This document shows positions 45,491 through 54,977 of a stretch of 64,000 nt of DNA, piece by piece. The notes below the pieces were generated by a model that was not told the origin of the DNA, did no database searches, and saw only the letters and a list, made by a program, of their open reading frames with translations. This DNA comes from Verrucomicrobiota bacterium (lineage in GTDB: Bacteria; Verrucomicrobiota; Verrucomicrobiia; Limisphaerales; UBA1319). Each line of letters opens with the position of its first letter. The first letter of the stretch is position 1. The stretch is from contig JAKLHY010000040.1 of the NCBI GenBank assembly GCA_022709905.1, positions 1 through 64,000 of the forward strand, written 5' to 3'. The position numbers and the translations under genes are program-made.

Positions 45491-48400
45491 ATGCGCATGA
45501 AGTTCTTGTTATTACGGATCTGCGGAGGGCTGGTGGTCCTGGCAGGCGCTCTGTCCGCCCAGGCTCAGCCGCAATTGGTGATTACCGAGTTTATGGCGGC
45601 CAATGGCCAGATCCTGATCGATGAAGACAGGGAATATCCCGATTGGATCGAGATATATAACGCCGGTGCGGCCGTGGATCTTCGAGGTTGGGCGCTCACG
45701 GACAGCACGAACACACTGGCGAAGTGGGTTTTTCCCTCGACGAACCTGGGCGCCGGCCAGTTCCTGGTGGTCTTTGCTTCCGGTAAAAACCGCACGAACA
45801 CCAACACCCCGTGGCGCTTGCATACCAGCTTCAGTCTAAATGCCGATGGGGAATACCTGGCCCTGGTTTCGCCCGAAGGCGAGGTGGTTTCGGAGTATTC
45901 GCCGCAATACCCCCGGCAGAAAGCCGACGTTTCTTACGGAGTGTGGCAGGGGCGCCCCTATTATTTTCCTGCGCCCACTCCCGGAGCTCCCAATACCCAG
46001 GGCAAGAATGACTTTGTCGCGGACACCAAATTCAGTCATGACCGGGGATTTTATGACGAGGCCTTCGATTTGGTCATTACGACGGCCACGGCTGGTGCGA
46101 CAATCTATTACACAACAAATGGCGTGGCGCCCGCTTCGACCAACCTGGCTTCGCCCGGTGTGATCCGGTACGACAATCCGATCCGTATTGCGGGAACCAC
46201 GATTTTGCGCGCGGCCGCCTTCCAAGAGGGTTTTGAGCCATCGAATGTGGATACGCACACTTACGTGTTTCTGGATGATGTGATCCGGCAGTCGCCCACC
46301 GGGGCGCCGCCGTCCGGTTGGCCGGCTTCCTGGAGCCCGAACACGCGCGATTATGGCATGGATCCTGATATTGTGAACAGTCCGGCTTACCGCGACACCA
46401 TCAAACAGGACCTGAAAACTATCCCCTCCTTCAGCCTTGTGATGGACTTGAATGATCTATTTGGCCCGAGAGGCATTTATTCGAACGCCGGCCAAGACGG
46501 GCGCGCCTGGGAACGCAAAGGCTCCGTCGAATTGGTATACCCTGATGGCACCGAGGGTTTCCAGATCGACTGCGGCGTTCGGATTCGAGGCGGCTTCAGC
46601 CGGAGCAGTGACAATCCCAAACACGCCTTCCGCCTCTTCTTTCGCGAGATCTACGGCGATCCGAAACTTCGCTATCCGCTGTTTGGGGACGAGGGGGCTG
46701 ACAGCTTCGATTGCATCGACCTGCGCACTTTTCAGAATTACTCCTGGAGTTTCCAGGGAGACAGCCAGGGCGTGTTTCTGCGAGACCAGTTCAGCCGCGA
46801 CACCCAACTTGACATGGGCCATCATTCGGAGCGCGGCGATTTCTGTCATCTCTATATCAACGGCCAGTATTGGGGCCTCTATAACACCTGCGAACGCCCG
46901 GAAGCCTCCTACGGCGAATCCTACTATGGCGGCAACAAAGAGGACTACGATGTCGTCAAGGTCTCGGCGGACAACGGGTACACCGTCGGCGCCACCGACG
47001 GCAACATGCTGGCCTGGACCCGCCTCTATAACGCGTGCAAGGCCGGCCTCACCACCGACGCCGCCTACGAGAAAATCCTGGGTAACAATCCCGACGGCAC
47101 ACGGAATCCCGAATATGAACAGCTTGTGGACGTCGATAACCTGATTGACTACATGCTGGTCATCCTTTACGGCGGCAATCTGGATGCCCCGATTTCAAGG
47201 TTTTTGGGCGAAAACAACCCCAACAACTGGTTTGGCATGCGCAACCGGACCGGGCAATTCGGAGGTTTCCGATTTTTCGTCCATGATGCCGAACACACCT
47301 TGCTTAACGTGAATGAAAGCCGCATCGGCCCCTTCCCGGCTGGGAACGCCTCCGTTACCGCCAGCAGCCCCCAATGGGTCTGGCAAAAGATGTGGGCCAA
47401 CGCGGAATTCCGCATGCATTGCGCCGACCGTGTTCACCAACACTTTTTCAACCTCGGCATGCTGACGCCCGAAGCCGCGCGGGCGCGTTTTTTATGCCGG
47501 GCGGACGAGATCGACCGTGCGGTGGTCGGTGAATCCGCCCGCTGGGGGGACGCAAAACGCAGCACGCCCTATACGCGAGAGACCTGGCTTGCTGTGCGCA
47601 ACAGCATCCTCAACAACTACCTCCCGAGGCGATCGGCCATCGTTTTGAGCCAGCTGCGATCCAAGAACCTTTATCCAACCGTCGATGCCCCGGTGTTCAG
47701 TCAGCATGGTGGGGCTGTGATTTCTCAATATAACCTGACCCTGTCCGCTCCCGTCGGAACCATTTATTACACCCTGGACGGCTCCGATCCGCGGCTCCGA
47801 GGCGGCGCCGTCTCTCCAGCGGCGCGCACCTATGCAGGGGCGATTGTCTTAACAGAGTCCGTGGTGGCCAGGGCCCGAGCCTTGGCGGGGACCAATTGGA
47901 GCGCGCTCAACGAGGCAACGTTCATCCTCCGTCAAAACTACACGAACCTGTTGGTGACCGAAATCATGTACCATCCGCTGGACGCTGAGGATGTCGATGG
48001 GGATGAGTTCGAGTTCATCGAATTGAAGAACGCCAATCCGTTCGCCATCGATGTGAGTGGCGTTTTTTTTAGTGACGGACTGCGCTTCACCTTTCCGCTG
48101 GGCACCCGTCTCGAGGCCGGCCAATGCGCGGTGCTGGTTCGAAATGCCGCCCAATTTGCCGACCGATATCCCGGCGTTCCGGTCGTGGGTGTTTTTTCGG
48201 GCAACCTCGCCAACAGCGGAGAAAAACTGATCCTGTCCCGGGCAACGGGCGAGCCTCTCTTGTCCATCACATACGGCGATGCCCCCCCGTGGCCGATTGC
48301 CGCCGATGGCCAGGGCTTTTCTCTTGTGCTCCAGAATCCAAATGCTCAGTCCGATCCGGATCATCCCGGGCAATGGCGAGCCAGTTCCCGCGTGGGCGGA

Positions 48401-50746
48401 TCGCCCGGAGCCGATGATCCGACGCCCGGTATTCCCACTGTCCAGGTTTCCGAAATCCTGACCCACACTGACGCGCCGGAGTTCGACGCCATCGAGTTGC
48501 TGAATCCTGGCATCGCGGAAGCCGATATCAGCGGCTGGTATCTGAGCGACAACCGGACAGAACCAAAGAAATTCCGGTTGCCACCGGGAACCACGATACC
48601 CGCGGGGGGATTTCGGGTTTTCACCGAGGCGGATTTCAATCCTCAGCCGGGGCTTGATTCCGGTTTCAACCTCAGTTCACACGGCGAGGAAGTCTTCCTT
48701 TTTTCAGCGGATCCAACAGGGGTCCTGACAGGATATGCGGATGGCTTTGCCTTTGGCGCGGCGGCTAATGGTGTGACCTTCGGCCGATTCACGAACAGCA
48801 TTGGCCAGATCCAATTCCCGCCCCAGATCCAGCCTACACTCGGCGCCGCCAATGCCGGACCGAAGATCGGACCGGTCGTCATCAATGAAATACACTACCA
48901 ACCGCCACCAGGAGAGGAGGAATTCATCGAGCTGAAAAACCTTACCGACCAAAGCGTGCCCTTGTTCGATCCCGAGTTTCCGATCCACACATGGCGAATC
49001 GATGGCGCCGGCTTCACATTCCCAGCCCAGGCGGAGATTCCCGCTCGTGGTTTGGCCGTGGTGGTGGCGGGCGATCCCGAGTTGTTCCGTTCCCGGCAGG
49101 GCATCCCCGCCGCTGTGCCGGTGTTCGGACCGTTGTCAGGGACCTTGCAGAATAGCGGAGAATGGTTGGAACTCCAACGTCCCGATACCCCGGATCTTGT
49201 CACCAACAACCTGGGTCAAACCAGCCCTTATGTCCCTTATATCGCGGTTGACGCGGTCCGATACAACGACAAATTGCCGTGGCCCACCCATGCCGCGGGC
49301 CAGGGATCCTCGCTCGAACGGATTCGCCCCGAAGTGTACGGCAATGATCCCGCCAATTGGCGCGCAAGTTTCGGCATCGCTTCACCCGGTCTTGATAACG
49401 ATGGCAACCGCCGGCCCACCGTGAGGGCCGGTCCCGATCAACAAATCGCGTCCGCCCTGTTCCCGGTGGCCGTCTCCTTGAATGGAGACGGGACTGATGA
49501 CGGCTTGCCGGCCGGAGGCGGATTGCGGTATCAGTGGTCGCAGCTCAGCGGTATGGGCCGCGTCCTGTTTATGAATCCCAACCAGGCCGGGACCACCGCG
49601 TATCTGCCGGGTGCGGGAGAATACGTGCTGCGATTGACGGTCACCGATGGCGAACTCAGCGCGAGCGATGAAGTGGCCGTGAGTGTCAACCGGCCCACGG
49701 GAGTGCAGACGATCGTGGCGTCGGGGTCGGAATGGCGTTATCTGGATGATGGTTCCGATCAGGGGATTGCCTGGCGCACGAACTCGTTCAATGACAGCGG
49801 ATGGAAACAGGGACGGGCTCAACTGGGTTACGGCGATGGAGACGAACAGACCACAGTGGGATTCGGACCGGACACGGGGAATCGATATGTGACGACCTAC
49901 TTCCGCAAACGCGTTCAGATCGCGGATCCCGCCAGTATCACAGCCGCCACATTGCGGGTGCTTCGCGATGATGGCGTGGTCATTTACCTGAATGGGCGTG
50001 AGATTGCGCGTGATAATATGCCGGAAGCGGCCTTTGACTTCAGGACTTATGCCAGCGGAGTGGTCAGCGGTTCCGAGGAATCCACCGTGTTTATTGAACG
50101 CACCGTCAATCCGGCGGGGTTCCGCGCCGGCGAAAACGTGCTTGCTGCCGAGGTCCACCAAGCCAACGCCGGCAGCACCGATCTCAGTTTCGATCTCGTT
50201 CTCGAGATCAATTCTTTTCCCATCGATCGGCCTCCGACGGTCCAAGCTGGTTCGGATGTCGCCATCAGCCTGCCGGATGCCGCCCTCCTGCAAGGAAGCG
50301 TGTCTGACGACGGATTGCCTCTGCCGCCCGGCTTCGTGGCGTGCGACTGGTCGAAGCTCAGTGGACCCGGAGAGGTCCTTTTTGCCGATGCCAATGCCTG
50401 GATAACGGCCGCCCGTTTCAGCCGCGCGGGTGACTACGTCCTGCGGCTCACCGCAGACGACGGCGCCAGCACGGCCACTGATGAGATCAATGTGACGGTT
50501 ACGGGTTCGATCGAGATTCGCCTCGAAGCCGTTGAACTGATAACCGAAGCCGAGCTTGCGCTGAGGTTCCGGTTCGTCGCCGCAGCCGGAGTTAAATACA
50601 TCATTGAGAGCTGTGATTCGCTGACCGGGGGCGATTGGGAGAGATTGCGTGACATCAATGGACCGGCGGCTGATCAAATGCTTGAGATCATTGTTCCGAT
50701 CGATCCGGATCGTGAATCGCGGTTTTACCGGATTCTGACTGAATAG
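45491..50746 (+). CDS. Giant exported lamin-tail/CotH multidomain protein
   Basis: 1751 residues with a signal peptide (ALSAQAQP). Order: lamin-tail domain (about 25-165), chitobiase-C-like repeat (about 190-260, TIYYTTNG), CotH kinase-like domain (about 310-670, GVRIRGGFSRSS, INGQYWGLYNTCE, FFVHDAEHT), a second chitobiase-like repeat (TIYYTLDGSDPRL), three further lamin-tail domains with VTEIMYHP, VSEILTHT and VINEIHYQP, two PKD-like units (GPDQQIASA and GSDVAISLPD), a jelly roll (near 1410-1580) and a closing module ending FYRILTE. CotH members can be protein kinases; whether this copy is active is not clear. Confidence 0.82.
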   Translation: MRMKFLLLRICGGLVVLAGALSAQAQPQLVITEFMAANGQILIDEDREYPDWIEIYNAGAAVDLRGWALTDSTNTLAKWVFPSTNLGAGQFLVVFASGKNRTNTNTPWRLHTSFSLNADGEYLALVSPEGEVVSEYSPQYPRQKADVSYGVWQGRPYYFPAPTPGAPNTQGKNDFVADTKFSHDRGFYDEAFDLVITTATAGATIYYTTNGVAPASTNLASPGVIRYDNPIRIAGTTILRAAAFQEGFEPSNVDTHTYVFLDDVIRQSPTGAPPSGWPASWSPNTRDYGMDPDIVNSPAYRDTIKQDLKTIPSFSLVMDLNDLFGPRGIYSNAGQDGRAWERKGSVELVYPDGTEGFQIDCGVRIRGGFSRSSDNPKHAFRLFFREIYGDPKLRYPLFGDEGADSFDCIDLRTFQNYSWSFQGDSQGVFLRDQFSRDTQLDMGHHSERGDFCHLYINGQYWGLYNTCERPEASYGESYYGGNKEDYDVVKVSADNGYTVGATDGNMLAWTRLYNACKAGLTTDAAYEKILGNNPDGTRNPEYEQLVDVDNLIDYMLVILYGGNLDAPISRFLGENNPNNWFGMRNRTGQFGGFRFFVHDAEHTLLNVNESRIGPFPAGNASVTASSPQWVWQKMWANAEFRMHCADRVHQHFFNLGMLTPEAARARFLCRADEIDRAVVGESARWGDAKRSTPYTRETWLAVRNSILNNYLPRRSAIVLSQLRSKNLYPTVDAPVFSQHGGAVISQYNLTLSAPVGTIYYTLDGSDPRLRGGAVSPAARTYAGAIVLTESVVARARALAGTNWSALNEATFILRQNYTNLLVTEIMYHPLDAEDVDGDEFEFIELKNANPFAIDVSGVFFSDGLRFTFPLGTRLEAGQCAVLVRNAAQFADRYPGVPVVGVFSGNLANSGEKLILSRATGEPLLSITYGDAPPWPIAADGQGFSLVLQNPNAQSDPDHPGQWRASSRVGGSPGADDPTPGIPTVQVSEILTHTDAPEFDAIELLNPGIAEADISGWYLSDNRTEPKKFRLPPGTTIPAGGFRVFTEADFNPQPGLDSGFNLSSHGEEVFLFSADPTGVLTGYADGFAFGAAANGVTFGRFTNSIGQIQFPPQIQPTLGAANAGPKIGPVVINEIHYQPPPGEEEFIELKNLTDQSVPLFDPEFPIHTWRIDGAGFTFPAQAEIPARGLAVVVAGDPELFRSRQGIPAAVPVFGPLSGTLQNSGEWLELQRPDTPDLVTNNLGQTSPYVPYIAVDAVRYNDKLPWPTHAAGQGSSLERIRPEVYGNDPANWRASFGIASPGLDNDGNRRPTVRAGPDQQIASALFPVAVSLNGDGTDDGLPAGGGLRYQWSQLSGMGRVLFMNPNQAGTTAYLPGAGEYVLRLTVTDGELSASDEVAVSVNRPTGVQTIVASGSEWRYLDDGSDQGIAWRTNSFNDSGWKQGRAQLGYGDGDEQTTVGFGPDTGNRYVTTYFRKRVQIADPASITAATLRVLRDDGVVIYLNGREIARDNMPEAAFDFRTYASGVVSGSEESTVFIERTVNPAGFRAGENVLAAEVHQANAGSTDLSFDLVLEINSFPIDRPPTVQAGSDVAISLPDAALLQGSVSDDGLPLPPGFVACDWSKLSGPGEVLFADANAWITAARFSRAGDYVLRLTADDGASTATDEINVTVTGSIEIRLEAVELITEAELALRFRFVAAAGVKYIIESCDSLTGGDWERLRDINGPAADQMLEIIVPIDPDRESRFYRILTE

Positions 50747-50788
50747 GAGGGGGCTTGCACCGAATGGGAATCCCGTTAAAATGGCCTT

Positions 50789-52126
50789 ATGCATAACACT
50801 TCTTCATTCCGGATCAGTCGTCGGTCTTTTTTATTACAGACTGCCGCCTTGGGGGTGGCTTTTCCGTGGGTCAGCCGCCTGGGCGCTGCTTCTGCCAATG
50901 ATCTTCTCAATCACGCCAGCTTTGGCGCTTCAGGCATGGCTGCCGCCGACCTGGAGGCCCTGATGGGCACCAAACAAGTTCGTTTGGTCGCTGTGGCTGA
51001 CGTCGACTTGCCTCGAGCCCAGGCCTTGAAACAAAAATTCCCTGACATCAGGATTTACCAGGATTGGAGAGTTCTGCTGGACAAAGAGCAGAAGAACATC
51101 GAGTCCGTCAATGTTTCCACGCCCGATCATATGCACGCGCCCATTGCCTTGGCGGCAATGCAGTTAGGCAAACATGTCTACGGGCAAAAACCGCTGACCC
51201 AAAACGTTTTCGAGGCCAGGCAGGTGACGCTGCAGGCCCGTAAGTCGGCCGTGGTCACCCAGATGGGAATCCAGATTCACTCGAATGTCGAGTATCGAAC
51301 GGCGGTTAAGCTGATCCAGGACTTGGCCATCGGCAAGGTCAAGGAAGTGCATTCCTGGTCGGGCAAGAAGTGGGGGGATCTTGATCCGATGCCGGATCGT
51401 TCCGATCCCGTTCCGGAAGGGTTCAACTGGGACTTTTGGCTCGGTGTCGCCACCCAGCGGCCGTACATCAACGGCTACTATCATCCGGGCAACTGGCGCA
51501 AACGGCTGGATTTCGGCACCGGGACGTTTGGGGACATGGGTTGTCACATTTACGATCCGGTGTTCAAGGCGCTTGCCCTCACGGCCCCCTTGAGCCTGCG
51601 CTCCGAAGGCTTGGCTCCGAATCAACATAACTGGGCCATTAACGCGTTGATTCATTACGTGTTCCCCGGTAACCAATATACCGCCGACAAAACGGTCAAG
51701 GTGACCTGGTACGACGGCGATATGCGGCCGTCGCCCGAAGTGCAGAGCCTGGTCAAAATCGAACAGTTCCCCGACCAGGGCTCGCTCTTCATCGGAACCG
51801 AGGGCGTTCTTCTCCTGCCGCACATTGGCATGCCCCGGCTTTTCCCCGAGGAAAAGTTCGACGACTATAAGGTTCCCACCCTCTCGAATCTGAATCACTG
51901 GCAACAGTATGTCGAGGCCTGCCGCGGCCAGGGCAAGACTTCGGCGCACTTTGACTACGCAGGTCCTTTGACTGAGACCGTGCTGCTGGGCGGCGTCGCC
52001 ACGCGGTTTCCCAAACAGACCCTCGAATGGGACGCGGCTCAATTGCGTTTCACGAACGTTTCTGAGGCCAACCGGCACTTGCGACGCGACTACCGGTCGG
52101 GATGGGAACCCAAGTGGCCCGCCTAA
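50789..52126 (+). CDS. Tat-exported Gfo/Idh/MocA oxidoreductase
   Basis: 445 residues. Twin-arginine signal ISRRSFLLQTAALG. Rossmann region with RLVAVADVDLPRAQALK, then NVSTPDHMHAPIA and GKHVYGQKPL; in this family the canonical EKP is replaced by QKP, as in a common Planctomycetes/Verrucomicrobia subgroup. GTGTFGDMGCHIYD gives the D-x-x-x-H active site. Such proteins often use a bound NAD(P) to oxidise sugars. Its stop overlaps the convergent gene by four bases. Substrate unknown. Confidence 0.85.
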   Translation: MHNTSSFRISRRSFLLQTAALGVAFPWVSRLGAASANDLLNHASFGASGMAAADLEALMGTKQVRLVAVADVDLPRAQALKQKFPDIRIYQDWRVLLDKEQKNIESVNVSTPDHMHAPIALAAMQLGKHVYGQKPLTQNVFEARQVTLQARKSAVVTQMGIQIHSNVEYRTAVKLIQDLAIGKVKEVHSWSGKKWGDLDPMPDRSDPVPEGFNWDFWLGVATQRPYINGYYHPGNWRKRLDFGTGTFGDMGCHIYDPVFKALALTAPLSLRSEGLAPNQHNWAINALIHYVFPGNQYTADKTVKVTWYDGDMRPSPEVQSLVKIEQFPDQGSLFIGTEGVLLLPHIGMPRLFPEEKFDDYKVPTLSNLNHWQQYVEACRGQGKTSAHFDYAGPLTETVLLGGVATRFPKQTLEWDAAQLRFTNVSEANRHLRRDYRSGWEPKWPA

Positions 52127-54942
52127 CCAACGATTAATTCCAGATAATCCTTGACCATTCGATCGAGGCTGAATCGGGCTTCGATATGTTTCCGGGCTGC
52201 GCGGGCCATGGTTGCCAGTCTGGAGGGATGCTCGATCACTTCGATGAGCGCTCGAGCCAGAAGCGCCGGCTGGCGCGCGGGCGTTAAGCGGCCTGTGACG
52301 CCGTCCACCACTTGCTCAGCCATTCCACCGGCATCGGTGGCCAGAACTGGCAGACCCGCTGCCATGGCTTCCAAAGACGCATTCGGACAGCCTGCGGGCT
52401 CGGCAATCAACACGAACAGGTCCCAGTTTCTGTGGTGCGAAGCCAGTTCCGACTGCTCGCCCAGCCAATCAACCGGCATGTCCATCGCCATATTTTTCAG
52501 CTGTCTGCCGTAGTCTTCGCAACCTGGGTCAATCCCGCCGGCAATTTGCAGCCGCCAAGAGGGCAAGTCCGGTTGCGCCATTTTCAAGGCCAGCAATAGG
52601 TCTTCCAGCCTCTTGTGGGGATGAATCCGCGCCACCGTGCCCAAAAGGAACGGCCGGTTCGGATCCGGCTGAATTCTTGTCGTGATGAAATACCGGGACT
52701 CGGGCGGACTGAGTGGAATACCGTTCGGGATGATGTGGACGCGTGCGCCAAGGCATTGAAGGGCACGGGTTGCTTCCGCGGCGTACTTCACCACCACGCC
52801 TTCCAGTCGAGCTCCGTAGTCACGCGCTGTCCAATAAGATTCCCAACGGTTGGGTCCCTGAAAATAACGCTCCAGTGAGGCATAGAACATTTCGCCCGGG
52901 CTGATATCGAAGACCGGTGTCCGCAACAGGGCATCTGTGAGTAGCACTTTGTATTCCGGGATAAGGTTCCAATAGAACACAACCGCAGGCGGGTCGCGAT
53001 CGATGGCTTCCAGGAGTGTTTCCACCGCGTGACGTGGATTCATCTGGCCAACAGGAGGTAAAGCCAAAATCCGGATGCCTGCGGCTGCCAGCCGTTGATG
53101 ACCTGGCGTGGGATCCTCCGGATTTTCCTGGACCACAGCCGCCCGAACCTTAATCCCCCGGCCTGCCAATCCTTCGAGCAGACGTCGTGCGCTCGATTGT
53201 GCGCCGCCCGTGGAGAAGTTATTGGTGACCAGCCAGACCCCGGTCGCCGATGTCAGACGTTGCGAAGCCGCAATGGCCCGTCGATAAAACCAGTGATATC
53301 TCGCCGCCATCCGCTGGCGTGAAAAAATTTTCAGGGGCCGAGGTGCCTCAACCGACTCTTGCCTCAGGATGAGCTCGGTCGGTCTCGGGCTCGGAGGATC
53401 CTTGCATCCGAGTGCGAGCGAGGCGACAACCCGGGCAAACTCTTCGGGTGAAGCCTCAGGAGACATCAGGTGAAGTCCCGTGTGAAAACGGGCGACTTCA
53501 GCTGTGCCCCCGACCGCGGTGGCGATGACGGGACGTTGCATGGCCAGGGCTTCCAGTTGAGCCAGGCTGAGACCTTCATGGGCGCTGGGGCAAATCACGA
53601 CATCTGCCGCGGCAAGCAAGGCAGGGATATCCTCGACTGATCCTGCGCTATGCACCGAATTTGCCAAACCCAGTCGATGAATCTCCGATTGGATCAAGGC
53701 GCTGTATTTCGCGGCCTCCTCGTCTCCGGCGACCGATTCACCCGCGGAAATCCAGCGGATACGCCCGGGCATCTTCGGAGATAGAATCGATTGGACACAG
53801 GACAATATGGCGGGGAGTAGGTGAAGCCGTTTTTGAGGTCGCGGATTGGCAAGCGTGAGAAGAATCCAATCGTTGTCTCGGACGTTCCATCGTCTTCGAA
53901 GCTCCCGGCCGGCTTGGAGGTGTTCGGGCGTCAAACGGAATTCATCCAGATCGATTCCATTCCAGACAGTCCTCAACGGGATGGGTATCTGGAACTGGCG
54001 GGCTTCAGACTCGACGGTTTGTGAGCAGGCAACGATTAAAGCCGTGTCTCCGGATTGCATGGATCGGGCGCCCTCAGGCCAGCCCTCAGATGTGTTGTGC
54101 AGCGTGACGAGCACAGGAAATCCCGCGTCTGATAATCTGCGCAGGTCTGCTGCCGACAATAAATGGGCGTGAAACAGGTCCGTTCCAAACCTCACCGCGG
54201 ATCGAAACAAAGCGGCGAAACGCTCGTCCCTCCGGCCCGGAATACGTGACAGATCCAGGTGGCCAGAGGGCGCGGCGAATGTTTGTCTCGAGGAATGGCT
54301 CAAAGTGGCCAGTTGGCATCGCACTCCGCATCCCGGCAGTGAACTATGAAGATTCAGGGCTACCCGCTCGGCTCCGCCCCGATGCAGAACCGGAATGACC
54401 TGGATAATCCGCAGGCCGGTGTCGTCATGCACATCCAACAGCGGGTCATGAACACAGCGAAGATGATGGGCGGCATATTGCCATATCCAAGCCGAGTTCG
54501 GCAAAGCATGGCCAGCGAAATGCTTCATCGCCAACGCATCCAGGTATAAAGACACCGGAACAGGAAGGTCGGGATGCCCTTCGGATAACCTCGAGAACTC
54601 TCCGCCTGTTGCCAGAAACAACTCGCGCCACTGTTGTTCTGCTTCCCGCGTTTCCGCTCCGGTTTTGCCCGGGCTGCGGAGGCATCCCAGGGCGCAAAGG
54701 CCCCGGCCTGTGGCGCTGGAGGGGGGGGGCCGAAGAGGCCCCCGCGAGGTCAACCACGCGCCAGCACGCAACAACAACAGCGGCCGGCCATCCAGCAGGT
54801 CCCCGGGGATCTCGCCATGCCTGATCTGGACAATCGATTCCCTCGGGAACCCCGCCGTTTCCAGCGATCGCAAAGTGCGTCCGCACCGATACTCGTCGCC
54901 TGGCCGAGCATGGAAGATCACCGCGCGGGCGTTAGGATCCAT
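52123..54942 (-). CDS. Tandem GT4 glycosyltransferase fusion
   Basis: 939 residues. About 170 N-terminal residues unlike anything recognised, then two GT-B domains in series. The first (about 175-530) begins IIQVIPVLHRGGAERVALN and has PSAHEGLSLAQLEALAM; the second (about 565-939) has NNFSTGGAQSSARRL, GTVARIHPHKRLEDL and AEPAGCPNASLEAMAAGLPV, the nucleotide-sugar-binding E-x7-E pattern. Both halves look complete. Probably cytoplasmic, in polysaccharide or glycoprotein synthesis. A nine-base C run (coding sense, 54721-54729) lies around codon 72. Confidence 0.82.
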   Translation of the reverse strand: MDPNARAVIFHARPGDEYRCGRTLRSLETAGFPRESIVQIRHGEIPGDLLDGRPLLLLRAGAWLTSRGPLRPPPSSATGRGLCALGCLRSPGKTGAETREAEQQWRELFLATGGEFSRLSEGHPDLPVPVSLYLDALAMKHFAGHALPNSAWIWQYAAHHLRCVHDPLLDVHDDTGLRIIQVIPVLHRGGAERVALNLHSSLPGCGVRCQLATLSHSSRQTFAAPSGHLDLSRIPGRRDERFAALFRSAVRFGTDLFHAHLLSAADLRRLSDAGFPVLVTLHNTSEGWPEGARSMQSGDTALIVACSQTVESEARQFQIPIPLRTVWNGIDLDEFRLTPEHLQAGRELRRRWNVRDNDWILLTLANPRPQKRLHLLPAILSCVQSILSPKMPGRIRWISAGESVAGDEEAAKYSALIQSEIHRLGLANSVHSAGSVEDIPALLAAADVVICPSAHEGLSLAQLEALAMQRPVIATAVGGTAEVARFHTGLHLMSPEASPEEFARVVASLALGCKDPPSPRPTELILRQESVEAPRPLKIFSRQRMAARYHWFYRRAIAASQRLTSATGVWLVTNNFSTGGAQSSARRLLEGLAGRGIKVRAAVVQENPEDPTPGHQRLAAAGIRILALPPVGQMNPRHAVETLLEAIDRDPPAVVFYWNLIPEYKVLLTDALLRTPVFDISPGEMFYASLERYFQGPNRWESYWTARDYGARLEGVVVKYAAEATRALQCLGARVHIIPNGIPLSPPESRYFITTRIQPDPNRPFLLGTVARIHPHKRLEDLLLALKMAQPDLPSWRLQIAGGIDPGCEDYGRQLKNMAMDMPVDWLGEQSELASHHRNWDLFVLIAEPAGCPNASLEAMAAGLPVLATDAGGMAEQVVDGVTGRLTPARQPALLARALIEVIEHPSRLATMARAARKHIEARFSLDRMVKDYLELIVG

Positions 54943-54977
54943 ATCCGGGAGGTTGTTGCGGGGTGGAAAGGCTGTTC

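Noticed and set aside
49382..50794. 470-codon open frame on the minus strand
   Set aside because: Antisense of the C-terminal part of the lamin-tail/CotH gene, with no independent start signal.
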